Positions 43,832 to 52,744 are shown, counted from the stretch's first letter. The stretch: DNA of 64,000 nt from Sphingomonadaceae bacterium (GCA_029268145.1 JAJUHA010000002.1:124001-188000), one strand, 5' to 3'. Numbers and translations: made by a program. The notes: generated by a model from the letters alone, not told the origin.

Positions 43832-44713
43832 ATGACGATGCTGGGGCACGAGGAGCCGTGGGCGGAATTCCTGGCGGCGGAAGCGGCCGGAAGGCTCCAC
43901 CATGCCTGGCTGCTGGCGGGCCCCCGCGGCATCGGCAAGCGCAGCTTCGCCAACGCGGTGGCGCAGCGCCTGCTCGGGCAGGGGTCGGCGGCCTCGCTGG
44001 TCGCCTCCGGCGCGCACCCCGACCTGCGGGTGCTGGCCCCCGATCCCGACAGGCCGGCAAGCGGGATCGGGATCGATGCCGTCCGCAGCCTCTCCACCCT
44101 GCTGCGCAGCCATGCCGCCATGGGCGGCCGCAGGGTGGTCATCATCGACGCTGCCGACGACCTCAACGTCAACGCGGCCAATGCGCTCCTCAAGGGCCTG
44201 GAGGAGCCGGGCAGCGGGCTCCTGTTCCTCCTCGTCGCCCACGCGCCGGGCCGGCTGCCGGCGACCATCCGGTCGCGCTGCCGGACTCTGCGCTTCCGGC
44301 CGCTCGGCGAGGCCGGGATGGAGAGCTTCCTGGCCGACCGCGCACCGGAGCTTTCGCCGCGCGAGCGGGCGCGCATCGCAGCGCTTGCCGGAGGCGCCCC
44401 CGGCGAGGCGCTCCGCCTGCTGGAGGCCGGGGCCGGCGCGATCCTGTCCGGCCTCGAGACCGAGACGCCCGAGCAGTTCGCCGAGCGGCTGGGCGGCCGG
44501 GGCCCGAGCGATGGCTACGCCCTCTTGTGCGCGCTTGCGCCGCGGCTCGCCGCGCGCGCCGCAAGGGAAAGGCCGAGCGCCGAACGGCTCGAGACCTTCG
44601 CTGCCGTGGCGGCGCTGGCGCGCGATGCGCTGCGCCCCGGCGAGGACAGGGTGCAGATGGCGCACGCGCTCGCCATGCGCCTGCAGCCGCAACTCCGCGA
44701 GGCACGCGCATGA
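43832..44713 (+). CDS. holB: DNA polymerase III subunit delta'
   Basis: A 293-residue clamp-loader subunit: 'RLHHAWLLAGPRGIGKRSFANAVAQRLL' (a Walker-A-like loop), 'VVIIDAADDLNVNAANALLKGLEEPG' (Walker B and sensor 1, the delta' SRC-type region), 'RLPATIRSRCRTLRF' with Ser-Arg-Cys. It assembles the sliding clamp with tau and delta. The ATG at 43832 fits relatives; a GTG at 43823 is possible. It overlaps metG by ATGA. Confidence 0.9.
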   Translation: MTMLGHEEPWAEFLAAEAAGRLHHAWLLAGPRGIGKRSFANAVAQRLLGQGSAASLVASGAHPDLRVLAPDPDRPASGIGIDAVRSLSTLLRSHAAMGGRRVVIIDAADDLNVNAANALLKGLEEPGSGLLFLLVAHAPGRLPATIRSRCRTLRFRPLGEAGMESFLADRAPELSPRERARIAALAGGAPGEALRLLEAGAGAILSGLETETPEQFAERLGGRGPSDGYALLCALAPRLAARAARERPSAERLETFAAVAALARDALRPGEDRVQMAHALAMRLQPQLREARA

Positions 44714-46257
44714 GCCGCTACTATGTGACGACCGCGATCAACTATCCCAACGGCGCCCCGCACATCGGCCATGCCTATGAGGCGGTCGCCACCGACTGGC
44801 TCGCCCGCTTCGCCCGGCTCGACGGTCGCGACGTCCGGTTCCTGACGGGAACCGACGAGCATGGGCTGAAGATCGCCCAGGCGGCGCGGGCCGCGGGGCT
44901 CACGCCGCGCGCCTATGTCGACGGGATGGTCGCGCGGTTCGTCGCCATGGCCGACGCGCTCGCCATCTCCCGGGACCGGTTCATCCGGACCACCGACCCC
45001 GACCATGCCCGTGCCTGCCAGGCGCTCTGGCAGCGGATGGCCGACGCGGGCGACCTCTATCTCGACCGCTACGCCGGCTGGTACTCGGTGAGGGACGAGG
45101 CCTTCTACGCCGAGGAGGAGACCACCGTCCTCGCCGACGGAACGCGGGTGGGCCCCACGGGCACGCCCGTCGCCTGGGTGGAGGAGGAGAGCTGGTTCTT
45201 CCGCCTCTCCCGCTTCACGAGGCCGCTCCTCGATCTCTATGCACGCCAGCCGGACTTCGTGCAGCCCGCAAGCCGTCTCAACGAGATGCGGGCGTTCGTC
45301 GAGAGGGGGTTGAAGGATCTCTCGGTCAGCCGGACCAGCTTCGACTGGGGCATTCCCGTGCCCGGCTCGCCCGGCCATGTCATGTATGTCTGGGTTGACG
45401 CGCTCGCCAACTATCTGACCGGCGCGGGCTTCCCCGAACCCGGCTGCGCGCGCTGGTGGCCGGCCGACCTGCACGTGATCGGGAAGGACGTGGTCCGGTT
45501 CCACGCGGTCTACTGGCCGGCCTTCCTCATGTCGGCCGGGCTGCCGCTCCCGGCCCGGGTGTTCGGCCACGGCTTCATCCTCAACCGCGGCGAGAAGATG
45601 TCGAAGTCGGCCGGCAATGTCGTCGAGCCGGTGGCCCTTGCCGCGCGCTACGGGGTGGACCCGTTCCGCTACTTCCTGCTTCGCGCCATCGCCTTCGGCC
45701 AGGACGGCGAGTGGAGCCACGAGGCGATCGCCGCCCGGCTGAACGCGGATCTCGCCAACGATCTCGGCAATCTCGCCCAGCGGACGCTGGCGATGATCGC
45801 GAAGGCCGGCGGCCGCGTGCCGGCACGAGGGGAGGGCGGGGAGGCCGAGGCCCGCCTTCTCGCGCAGGCTGATGCGCTCCCCGCCGCCTGCCGCGAGGCG
45901 CATGCGGCGGTCCGCCCCGACCTTGCGCTCGATGCCATCTTCGCCGTCGTGGCCGCGACCAACCTCTACCTCTCCGAGCGCGCGCCCTGGAGCCTGCGGA
46001 AGTCCGATCCGGCCGCGGCCGATACCGTGCTCTGGCACGCAGCAGAGGTGATCCGCCGGGTCGCCATCCTCCTGCAGCCGGCGATGCCCGAGCGCATGGC
46101 CCGCCTCCTCGACTTTCTTGCCGTGCCCGCCGAGTGCCGGGATTTCGGGTTCCTCGACCGGGCGCTCGAAGGCGGAACCGCGCTGCCGCCGCCCGCGGGC
46201 CTGTTCCCCCGGGTGGAGCCGGATCAGCCCGAGCGGGTCACGAGCCAGACCGTGTAG
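44710..46257 (+). CDS. metG: Methionyl-tRNA synthetase
   Basis: A 515-residue class I synthetase: 'YYVTTAINYPNGAPHIGHAYE' (the HIGH motif), 'FLTGTDEHGLKI', 'MYVWVDALANYLTG', 'ILNRGEKMSKSAGNVV' (the KMSKS motif) and a C-terminal anticodon-binding helical bundle. It is the shorter type without a C-terminal tRNA-binding domain. It overlaps holB and converges with the exchanger gene, with a 34-bp tail-to-tail overlap. Confidence 0.97.
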   Translation: MSRYYVTTAINYPNGAPHIGHAYEAVATDWLARFARLDGRDVRFLTGTDEHGLKIAQAARAAGLTPRAYVDGMVARFVAMADALAISRDRFIRTTDPDHARACQALWQRMADAGDLYLDRYAGWYSVRDEAFYAEEETTVLADGTRVGPTGTPVAWVEEESWFFRLSRFTRPLLDLYARQPDFVQPASRLNEMRAFVERGLKDLSVSRTSFDWGIPVPGSPGHVMYVWVDALANYLTGAGFPEPGCARWWPADLHVIGKDVVRFHAVYWPAFLMSAGLPLPARVFGHGFILNRGEKMSKSAGNVVEPVALAARYGVDPFRYFLLRAIAFGQDGEWSHEAIAARLNADLANDLGNLAQRTLAMIAKAGGRVPARGEGGEAEARLLAQADALPAACREAHAAVRPDLALDAIFAVVAATNLYLSERAPWSLRKSDPAAADTVLWHAAEVIRRVAILLQPAMPERMARLLDFLAVPAECRDFGFLDRALEGGTALPPPAGLFPRVEPDQPERVTSQTV

Positions 46258-47231
46258 GCCACGTAGGCCGCCAGCATCAGGGCTCCTTCCCAGCGCACCA
46301 CCTTCCGGTCCAGCGCCAGAAGGAAGAGGAGGACGGCCGAACCGATCAGGACGAGAAGGTCGGTGCCGAGCATCTCCGGCGGGAAGGCCGTGGGCGCAAT
46401 CAGGCCGACCAGGCCGCCGGTCCCGAGGATGTTGTAGATGTTGGAGCCGAGGACATTGCCGACGGCAATGTCGCTCTGCCGGCGGATCGCCGCGACGACC
46501 GAGGTCACGAATTCGGGCAGTGATGTCCCGACGGCCACGATGGTGAGACCGATGACCGATTCGCTGAGGCCGAGCGCGCGGGCAAGCGCGATGGCAGCCT
46601 CGACCAGGATCCGGCCGCCGAGGATGATGATGGCAAGCCCGCCGAAGGCCATGAGCGCAGGCAGCAGCCAGCCGAGAAGCCCCGGCGCCACGCGGTCGCG
46701 CGGGCGCAGCGCGGGATCGAGCTGTTCGGCAGCCTCGCCCTTGTCGAAGGCGGCGGTGTGTCCGGCGGCTGCCACGCGGGCGACATTTCGTTCCTGCAGA
46801 TAGGCATGGACCACATATCCGACGAGCCCGAGGACGAAGACGATGCCGACGGCGCGGGACAGGCCGATGCTGTGGCCGGCGAGTGCCAGCAGGGCGGAGA
46901 CCAGGATGACGAGCGTGCCATCGCGCCTCAGCGCAGCCGACGACACGGAAAGGGGAAAGAGCAGGGCGGAAAGCCCGAGGATGAGGAGGACGTTGGCGAT
47001 ATTGGAGCCGACGATGTTGCCGATCGCGATTCCGGGCGAGCCCATGCGGGCGGCCTCGACCGACATGACGAGCTCGGGTGTCGACGTGCCGAAGCCGACA
47101 AGCGTCAGACCGATGAGGAGCGGCGAGACTCCGAGCCGCTCGGCGATCCGGACGCTTCCGCGCACGAGAAGCTCGCCGCCGACGACGAGCAGGACAAGGC
47201 CTCCGGCCAGCGAAACGAGGGTGGCAAGCAT
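46224..47231 (-). CDS. Calcium/sodium antiporter (CaCA family)
   Basis: A 335-residue inner-membrane protein with about ten membrane helices. It has the two inverted alpha repeats: 'LVGFGTSTPELVMSV' with 'GNIVGSNIANVLLILG', and 'VAVGTSLPEFVTSVVAAI' with 'GNVLGSNIYNILG'. This is the YrbG/CaxA-type Ca2+/Na+ exchanger family. It stands alone in opposite orientation between metG and tatD. Confidence 0.9.
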   Translation of the reverse strand: MLATLVSLAGGLVLLVVGGELLVRGSVRIAERLGVSPLLIGLTLVGFGTSTPELVMSVEAARMGSPGIAIGNIVGSNIANVLLILGLSALLFPLSVSSAALRRDGTLVILVSALLALAGHSIGLSRAVGIVFVLGLVGYVVHAYLQERNVARVAAAGHTAAFDKGEAAEQLDPALRPRDRVAPGLLGWLLPALMAFGGLAIIILGGRILVEAAIALARALGLSESVIGLTIVAVGTSLPEFVTSVVAAIRRQSDIAVGNVLGSNIYNILGTGGLVGLIAPTAFPPEMLGTDLLVLIGSAVLLFLLALDRKVVRWEGALMLAAYVAYTVWLVTRSG

Positions 47232-47330
47232 CGCGCGGCGCGCTTGCCACGGAGAGGGCCGGTTGCAAGCGAAATCGGACCGCGCCGGTGGGCGATTGCA
47301 CGAAGCGCCCGGCTGCTCCACATGGCGGCC

Positions 47331-48119
47331 ATGCTGATCGACAGCCACTGCCACTTGAACTACCCCGGCCTTGTCGAGGACGAGGCAGGCGTGGTCGCCC
47401 GGGCCCGCGCTGCCGGGGTGACGGCGATGATCTCGATCTCGACGCGCGCGGCCGAATGGGCGGACGTGATCGCGGGCGCCGAGCGCCACCCGGACGTGTT
47501 CGCGACCGTCGGAATCCACCCGCACGAGGCCGACCAGCATCCCGACACCGACACCGACCGGCTGGTCGCGGCGGCGGCCCACCCGCGCGTGGTCGGGATC
47601 GGCGAGACAGGCCTCGACTATCATTACGACAGGTCCGATCGGGCACGGCAGCGGGAGCTGTTCCGCGCCCATGTCGCCGCCGCGCGCGCCACCGGGCTTC
47701 CGCTCGTCGTCCACACGAGGGACGCCGAGGCGGACACGGTGGCGATCCTCGAGGAGGAGACGGGGAAGGGGGCCTTCCCCTTCCTCCTCCACTGCTTCAC
47801 CGGGTCGGCGTGGCTAGCCGGCCGGGCGCTTGCGCTGGGCGGCTGCATCTCGCTGTCCGGGATCGTCACCTTCCGCTCGGCGAGCGCCCTCCAGGACGTC
47901 GCCCGCGCCCTTCCGGCCGACCGGCTGCTGGTCGAGACCGACGCGCCCTTCCTCGCCCCGGTGCCCTTCCGGGGCAAGGTGTGCGAGCCGGCGCATGTCG
48001 CGACCACGGCGACCTTCCTTGCCGGCCTGCGCGGCGAGGATCCCTCCCGCCTCATGGAAGGGACGGCCCGCAACACCCTTTCCCTCTTTCGGAAGATGGG
48101 CGCGTCGTGCGGGTCGTGA
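47331..48119 (+). CDS. tatD: TatD-family metal-dependent deoxyribonuclease
   Basis: A 262-residue TIM-barrel hydrolase with the metal-ligand motifs 'DSHCHLNY', 'TVGIHPHEA', 'GIGETGLDYHYD', 'LVVHTRDAE', 'LLHCFTGS' and 'LVETDAPFLAP'. TatD enzymes are 3'-5' exonucleases in DNA repair. The ATG at 47331 gives the usual start; one at 47322 is possible. It overlaps the next gene. Confidence 0.93.
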   Translation: MLIDSHCHLNYPGLVEDEAGVVARARAAGVTAMISISTRAAEWADVIAGAERHPDVFATVGIHPHEADQHPDTDTDRLVAAAAHPRVVGIGETGLDYHYDRSDRARQRELFRAHVAAARATGLPLVVHTRDAEADTVAILEEETGKGAFPFLLHCFTGSAWLAGRALALGGCISLSGIVTFRSASALQDVARALPADRLLVETDAPFLAPVPFRGKVCEPAHVATTATFLAGLRGEDPSRLMEGTARNTLSLFRKMGASCGS

Positions 48120-48874
48120 TGCTCGGCTGCGGGACGTCTTCGGGCGTTCCCCGGATCGGCGGCAACTGGGGGGCCTGCGACCCGGCCAACCCGCGGAACC
48201 GGCGCCGCCGCGTCTCGATCCTCGTCACGCACGATGACCAGCGCATCCTCGTCGACACCAGCCCCGATCTGCGCGAGCAGCTGCTCGACGCCGGCGTCGC
48301 GCGGCTGTCCGCCGTCTTCTACAGCCACGACCATGCCGACCACAGCCATGGCATCGACGATCTGCGGGGCGTCTTTCATGCCCAGCGCCAGCGGGTGGAC
48401 TGCTACATGGACCCCGCCACCATGGCGACGCTCACCCGTCGGTTCGACTATGTGTTCCACGGTCACGACGGCTATCCGGCCTGCGCGCGGGCACTGCCGA
48501 TGGAGGCAGAGCACCGGTTCGGGGACCTCCTCGTCCGGCCGTTCCGACAGATCCACGGGCCCATCGAGAGCCGGGGATTCCGCTTCGAGGCGGGTGGCAG
48601 GGCGATCGCCTATTCGACGGATCTTTCGGCGATTCCCGAGGAGAGCTGGCCCTTGCTCGAGGGTCTCGACCTCTGGATCGTCGATGCGCTGCGGCGCGAG
48701 CCGCACCCGACCCACAGCCATCTCGCGCGGACGCTCGCGTGGATCGCCCGTGCCCGACCGAAGGCGGCCTGGCTCACCCACATGGACCAGTCGATGGACC
48801 ATGACACGCTCCTGTCCGAGCTTCCCGAAACGGTCTCGCCGGGCTTCGACGGGCGCGTGTGGGACGCGCACTGA
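48107..48874 (+). CDS. MBL-fold metallo-hydrolase
   Basis: A 255-residue metallo-beta-lactamase-fold protein: 'MLGCGTSSGVPRIGGNWGACDP', 'LVDTSPDLREQLL', 'YSHDHADHSHGIDDLRG' (the zinc-binding HxHxDH), 'AYSTDLSAIP' and 'PTHSHLARTL'. It belongs to the PhnP-like group often placed after tatD. The GTG at 48107 reproduces the family N-terminus and overlaps the end of tatD. The substrate is probably a cyclic phosphate or nucleotide; this is inferred. Confidence 0.9.
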   Translation: MRVVMLGCGTSSGVPRIGGNWGACDPANPRNRRRRVSILVTHDDQRILVDTSPDLREQLLDAGVARLSAVFYSHDHADHSHGIDDLRGVFHAQRQRVDCYMDPATMATLTRRFDYVFHGHDGYPACARALPMEAEHRFGDLLVRPFRQIHGPIESRGFRFEAGGRAIAYSTDLSAIPEESWPLLEGLDLWIVDALRREPHPTHSHLARTLAWIARARPKAAWLTHMDQSMDHDTLLSELPETVSPGFDGRVWDAH

Positions 48875-49041
48875 TGGCGCTCCCGCTCGTCTCGCTTCTT
48901 CTCGCGCTTCTGCTCCTGCTCGCCTTCAGTCGCGGCATCCTCGTCCGGCTCGGCTTCGGGCGGTCGCTCCGGCTGCTGCTGCTTTGGGGCGTGATCCTTG
49001 CCGGCGGGGCGCTGACGGTGCGCCTCCTTGGCCTCGCCTGA
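48874..49041 (+). CDS. Small two-helix membrane protein
   Basis: A 55-residue protein with two hydrophobic helices (LPLVSLLLALLLLLAFS and SLRLLLLWGVILAGGALTV) joined by a basic loop. Its ATG overlaps the stop of the metallo-hydrolase gene (TGATG), which supports real translation. No family is recognised. Confidence 0.6.
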   Translation: MALPLVSLLLALLLLLAFSRGILVRLGFGRSLRLLLLWGVILAGGALTVRLLGLA

Positions 49042-49046
49042 GCGAT

Positions 49047-49074
49047 ACTTGACATAATACAGATTATCAGACTT
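49047..49074. other. dif: Candidate dif site (XerC/XerD chromosome dimer resolution)
   Basis: A 28-bp site in an AT-rich island of the 113-bp gap. On the minus strand it reads AAGTCTGATAA (XerC arm), TCTGTA (centre), TTATGTCAAGT (XerD arm). The XerD arm matches the proteobacterial TTATGTTAAAT at nine of eleven positions, the arms show inverted symmetry around TTAT/ATAA, and the 11-6-11 spacing is right. KOPS-like octamers nearby mostly point towards it. It does not look like a promoter. Confidence 0.65.
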
Positions 49075-49154
49075 GCTGATGGGTGGGCGGCCGGCTCGCC
49101 CTTCCCGCAGCGACCGGGGTGACAGCCGCCAGCCGCTTCCCCATAAGGCATGCC

Positions 49155-50357
49155 GTGGCCGACCATATGCTCATCGACATGCTCGTCGTGGCCACCGTGC
49201 TTGCCTTCCTGCTCGGCCTCCTCGCCCAGCGCCTGAGGCTCCCGCCACTCGTCGGCTACATGCTCGCCGGCGTGGCCGTCGGGCCCGCAACGCCCGGCTA
49301 TGTCGGCGATCTCGGTCTCGCCCAGGAACTGGCGGAGATCGGCGTCATCCTCCTCATGTTCGGCGTGGGCCTCAAGATCTCGCTCGCCGATCTCTGGAGC
49401 ACCCGCAGGGTCGCCCTGCCGGGGGCCATCGTCCAGATGGCAACCGCCACCATCCTCGGCCTCCTTGTCGGCCGTCACCTCCTCGGGTTCGGATCGAAGG
49501 AGTCCCTCGTCCTTGGCCTGTCCCTCTCGGTGGCCAGCACCGTCGTGCTGCTCCGGGCTCTCGAGGCCCGGCAGATGGTCGACAGCAGTGCCGGCCGGCT
49601 CGTCGTCGGCTGGCTCGTCGTGGAGGACATCGCGATCGTGCTCGCCATCGTCGCCCTGCCCGCCGTTGCGGCCACGCTCGACGCAAGCGGCCCCGTCGCG
49701 CGCGATCTGGGTCCGACGCTTGGCCTCACCTTCCTCAAGATCGCGGCCTTCGTCGGCCTCATGATCCTCGTCGGGTCACGCGTCTTTCCCTGGCTCATCG
49801 TCAAGGTCGCCCACAGCCGCAGCCGCGAACTCCTCTCGCTCGGCTCGCTCGCGCTTTCGCTCGGCATGGCCTGGGTGGCCTATTCCGTCTTCGACGCCTC
49901 CTTCGCGCTCGGCGCCTTCCTCGCCGGGGTGGCGCTGAACGGCACGCGGCTTTCGGCCAGCGTGGCAGAGAATTCCCTGCCGCTGCGCGACACCTTCGCC
50001 GTCCTGTTCTTCGTGGCCGTCGGCATGCTCTTCGACTGGCGCATCCTCGTCGAGCGGCCCGGCAGCATCCTGCTGCTCGTCTCGATCATCGTCATCGGCA
50101 AGGGGCTGGCCGCCTTCGCCATCGCCCGCCTGCTGGGCACGTCCCGCCGGGATTCCTTCCATGCCGCCGCCGCGCTTGGCCAGATCGGCGAATTCTCCTT
50201 CGTGCTGGCGGGCATGGGCCGCGAACTCGGAATCCTCTCGGCCGAGGCCCATGGCCTGGTGCTTGCCTCCGCCCTCCTCTCGATCCTCGTCAACCCGCTG
50301 ATGTTCCATCTCGCGGAGCGTGCCGCGGCGCGCGCCGGCGAAGCGGCGCCGGCATGA
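49155..50357 (+). CDS. Kef/CPA2-type cation:proton antiporter, no RCK domain
   Basis: A 400-residue membrane protein with about twelve helices: 'RLRLPPLVGYMLAGVAVGPATPG', 'EIGVILLMFGVGLKIS', 'GLSLSVASTVVLLRALE', 'GWLVVEDIAIVLAIV', 'FALGAFLAGVALNGT' and 'GQIGEFSFVLAGMG'. It matches the KefB/YbaL transport domain but ends without the cytosolic TrkA-N/RCK regulatory domain. The GTG at 49155 (VADHMLIDML) fits relatives. It overlaps mazG by ATGA. Confidence 0.9.
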   Translation: MADHMLIDMLVVATVLAFLLGLLAQRLRLPPLVGYMLAGVAVGPATPGYVGDLGLAQELAEIGVILLMFGVGLKISLADLWSTRRVALPGAIVQMATATILGLLVGRHLLGFGSKESLVLGLSLSVASTVVLLRALEARQMVDSSAGRLVVGWLVVEDIAIVLAIVALPAVAATLDASGPVARDLGPTLGLTFLKIAAFVGLMILVGSRVFPWLIVKVAHSRSRELLSLGSLALSLGMAWVAYSVFDASFALGAFLAGVALNGTRLSASVAENSLPLRDTFAVLFFVAVGMLFDWRILVERPGSILLLVSIIVIGKGLAAFAIARLLGTSRRDSFHAAAALGQIGEFSFVLAGMGRELGILSAEAHGLVLASALLSILVNPLMFHLAERAAARAGEAAPA

Positions 50358-51133
50358 GCGCGCCCGCCGCAATCGACCGCCTGCTCGCCATCATGGCGCG
50401 GCTGCGCAGCCCCGGGGGCTGCCCGTGGGACCGCGCCCAGACCTTCGCTTCGATCGCCCCCTACACGGTCGAGGAGGCCTATGAGGTCGCCGACGCGATC
50501 GCCCGCAACGACATGGCCGACCTCCGCGACGAGCTTGGTGACCTGCTGCTCCAGGTCGTCTTCCATGCCCGCATGGCCGAGGAGGCTGGCCACTTCGCTT
50601 TCGCCGACGTGGTTGCGGCCATCTGCGCCAAGATGGAGCGGCGCCACCCCCATGTCTTCGGCGATGCGACCGCGGCCTCGCCGGAGGAGGTGGTGACCAG
50701 CTGGGAAGCCATCAAGGCAGCCGAGCGGCAGGGCGACTCCGCGCTCGACGGCGTGGCCCGCGCCCTTCCCGCCCTGCTGCGTGCGGACAAGCTGTCGCGG
50801 CGGGCAGCGCGCACCGGCTTCGACTGGCCGGATGCCGCGGCCGCGCGCGCCAAGCTCCTCGAGGAGATGGCGGAGCTCGACGCGGCACAGGACGAGGCCG
50901 CGCGCACCGAGGAAGCCGGGGACCTGCTGTTCGCCGCGGCCAACTGGCTCCGGAAGCTGGGTGTCGAGCCGGAAGCCGCGCTGCGCGCCGCCTGCGACAA
51001 GTTCGAGCAGCGCTTCCGCGCCATCGAGCAGGCGCCGGGCTTTGCCGAGCTCGACCTCGCCGACAAGGAGAGGCTGTGGCAGGCCGCCAAGGCCGCCGGG
51101 GCCACAAAGTCGGGCCGTCAGAGTGCGCGGTAG
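50354..51133 (+). CDS. mazG: Nucleoside triphosphate pyrophosphohydrolase MazG
   Basis: A 259-residue protein with two MazG domains. The first has 'RLRSPGGCPWDRAQTFASIAPYTVEEAYEVADAI' and 'LRDELGDLLLQVVFHARMAEE' (the EExxE...ExxD metal site); the second has 'KLLEEMAELDAA' and 'EEAGDLLFAAANWLRKLG'. It hydrolyses NTPs, affecting ppGpp and damaged nucleotides. It overlaps the antiporter by ATGA and converges with hflX, overlapping its end by 16 bp. Confidence 0.93.
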   Translation: MSAPAAIDRLLAIMARLRSPGGCPWDRAQTFASIAPYTVEEAYEVADAIARNDMADLRDELGDLLLQVVFHARMAEEAGHFAFADVVAAICAKMERRHPHVFGDATAASPEEVVTSWEAIKAAERQGDSALDGVARALPALLRADKLSRRAARTGFDWPDAAAARAKLLEEMAELDAAQDEAARTEEAGDLLFAAANWLRKLGVEPEAALRAACDKFEQRFRAIEQAPGFAELDLADKERLWQAAKAAGATKSGRQSAR

Positions 51134-52368
51134 CGGGCGCGGGCCGCTTCGCCGAGGCGAACGGTCAGCCTGACCATGCCGTCCTCCTCGGTCTCGGACA
51201 GAATCTCGGCATGGGCATGGAGCCAGGCCCGCCTCCGTCCGTCGGAAGGGTGGAGGGTCAGCGTCTCCGGAGCCCCACCATGAAGCAGCGCGCCGGCCAT
51301 GGCGGCCACGAGCGCCTCCACCCCCTCCCCTGTCCTCGCCGAGACCAGCAGCTGCCCGCCCCGGCCGGCGAGTGCCTCGCGCTCGAGGGGATCGAGCAGG
51401 TCCGCCTTGTTCAGCACCTCGATCACCGGGACCTGGCCGTCGTCGAGCCCCAGCGAGCCGAGGATCGCCCGCACGTCCGCCGCCTGGGCCTCGCTGTCAG
51501 GGTGGGCGACGTCACGGACATGGACGATGAGGTCGGCCTCGGTCACCTCCTCGAGCGTGGCCCGGAAGGCGGCGACCAGCTCGGTCGGCAGGTCGGACAC
51601 GAAGCCGACGGTATCGGACAGCACCGCGGCACCCGCGCCGGGCAGCCGGATCCGCCGGATGGTCGGGTCGAGCGTGGCGAACAGAAGATCCTCAGCTAGC
51701 ACGCGCGAGCCCGTCAACCGATTGAACAGGGTGGACTTTCCGGCATTGGTGTAGCCGACGAGGGCGATCGCAGGTACCGGCGCCTTGCGCCGGCGGGCGC
51801 GGTGCAGGCCGCGGGTCCGGCGTACCTCCTCGAGCTCGCGGCGGATCCGCGCGATCCGGTCGCGCAGCAGCCTCCGGTCCGCCTCGATCTGGGTCTCGCC
51901 CGGCCCGCCCAGGAAGCCGAAGCCACCGCGCTGCCGCTCGAGGTGGGTCCAGGTGCGCACCAGCCGGCCCGCCTGATACTCGAGATGGGCAAGCTCGACC
52001 TGGAGCCGGCCCTCTGCGGTTGCCGCGCGTTCGCCGAAGATCTCGAGGATGAGGCTGGTGCGGTCGATCACCTTGGCGCCCAGCGCGGTCTCGAGATTCT
52101 TCTGCTGGACCGGGGTGATGCGCGAATCGATCACGACCACCTCGGCGCCATGGGCGGCAACCAGGCCGGCCAGCCGCTCGACCTGCCCCTTGCCGAGAAG
52201 AAGCCCGGGGCTCGGCGCGCGCAGGGGAAGGACGAGGGCCTCCCTGATGTCGAGGCGGATGGCGGCCGCAAGGCCACAGATCTCCTCCAGCCGCGCGGCC
52301 GACGAGCGGCCAGGCCCCGGCCGGCCGGCCTGTGCGCCGGCGGCCGGGCGCGCCGCGGCGGGATGCAC
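51118..52368 (-). CDS. hflX: GTPase HflX (start uncertain)
   Basis: At least 416 residues: the N-terminal HflX domain ('LLGKGQVERLAGLVAAHGAEVVVID', 'LTPVQQKNLE'-type 'ITPVQQKNLETALGAKVIDRTSLILEIF'), then a G domain with G1 'GYTNAGKST', G3 'DTVGF' and G4 'NKADLL'. It binds ribosomes and rescues stalled ones. The first possible GTG is at 52368, but homologous-looking residues (GFDADRGTSFGAPAIVV) lie further upstream in the same open frame without a start codon. It lies after hfq, as in the classical hfq-hflX pair. Confidence 0.88.
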   Translation of the reverse strand: MHPAAARPAAGAQAGRPGPGRSSAARLEEICGLAAAIRLDIREALVLPLRAPSPGLLLGKGQVERLAGLVAAHGAEVVVIDSRITPVQQKNLETALGAKVIDRTSLILEIFGERAATAEGRLQVELAHLEYQAGRLVRTWTHLERQRGGFGFLGGPGETQIEADRRLLRDRIARIRRELEEVRRTRGLHRARRRKAPVPAIALVGYTNAGKSTLFNRLTGSRVLAEDLLFATLDPTIRRIRLPGAGAAVLSDTVGFVSDLPTELVAAFRATLEEVTEADLIVHVRDVAHPDSEAQAADVRAILGSLGLDDGQVPVIEVLNKADLLDPLEREALAGRGGQLLVSARTGEGVEALVAAMAGALLHGGAPETLTLHPSDGRRRAWLHAHAEILSETEEDGMVRLTVRLGEAARARYRAL

Positions 52369-52480
52369 GACGATGGCCGGCGCACCGAAGCTGGTGCCCC
52401 GGTCGGCATCGAAGCCGCGAAGGGTGCGCCTGCGTCCCTCGAGCGGAACGGCTTCCGCCCCGGGCCGGTCACCGGGCCGG

Positions 52481-52744
52481 TCAGTCGTCGTCGTCGGATT
52501 TCTCCGGCTCGAAGAGCTGGACCGGAACCGCCGGCATCACGGTTGAGATGGCGTGCTTGTAGACCAGCTGCGAATGGCCGTCGCGCCGCAGCAGGACGGA
52601 GAAATTGTCGAACCAGGTGACCACGCCCTGCAGCTTCACGCCGTTGATGAGGAACATCGTGACAGGCGCCTTCTGCTTGCGGATGGCATTCAGGAACACA
52701 TCCTGGAGGTTGTTGGCGCGGTCGGCCATGAGCAGGTCCTTCAT
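52481..52744 (-). CDS. hfq: RNA-binding protein Hfq
   Basis: An 87-residue Sm-like protein: '[42 protein letters not shown]' (Sm1) and '[12 protein letters not shown]' (Sm2, the YKHA motif), then an acidic tail EKSDDDD. It is a hexameric sRNA chaperone. It lies between ntrX and hflX on the same strand. Confidence 0.97.
   Translation of the reverse strand: MKDLLMADRANNLQDVFLNAIRKQKAPVTMFLINGVKLQGVVTWFDNFSVLLRRDGHSQLVYKHAISTVMPAVPVQLFEPEKSDDDD

Noticed and set aside
44515-47646. A 1043-codon minus-strand open frame across metG and the exchanger region
   Set aside because: Arg/Pro/Gly-rich noise antisense to metG. The real minus-strand gene here is the exchanger in another frame.
49049-49078. 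TTGACA at 49049-49054 as a sigma-70 promoter for the Kef-type gene
   Set aside because: No TATAAT-like -10 at 16-18 bp; the symmetric 11-6-11 layout fits a Xer site better.
52131-52472. A GTG-initiated 113-codon frame after hfq as a separate gene
   Set aside because: It is in a different frame from hflX, overlaps its coding region and has no recognisable motif.
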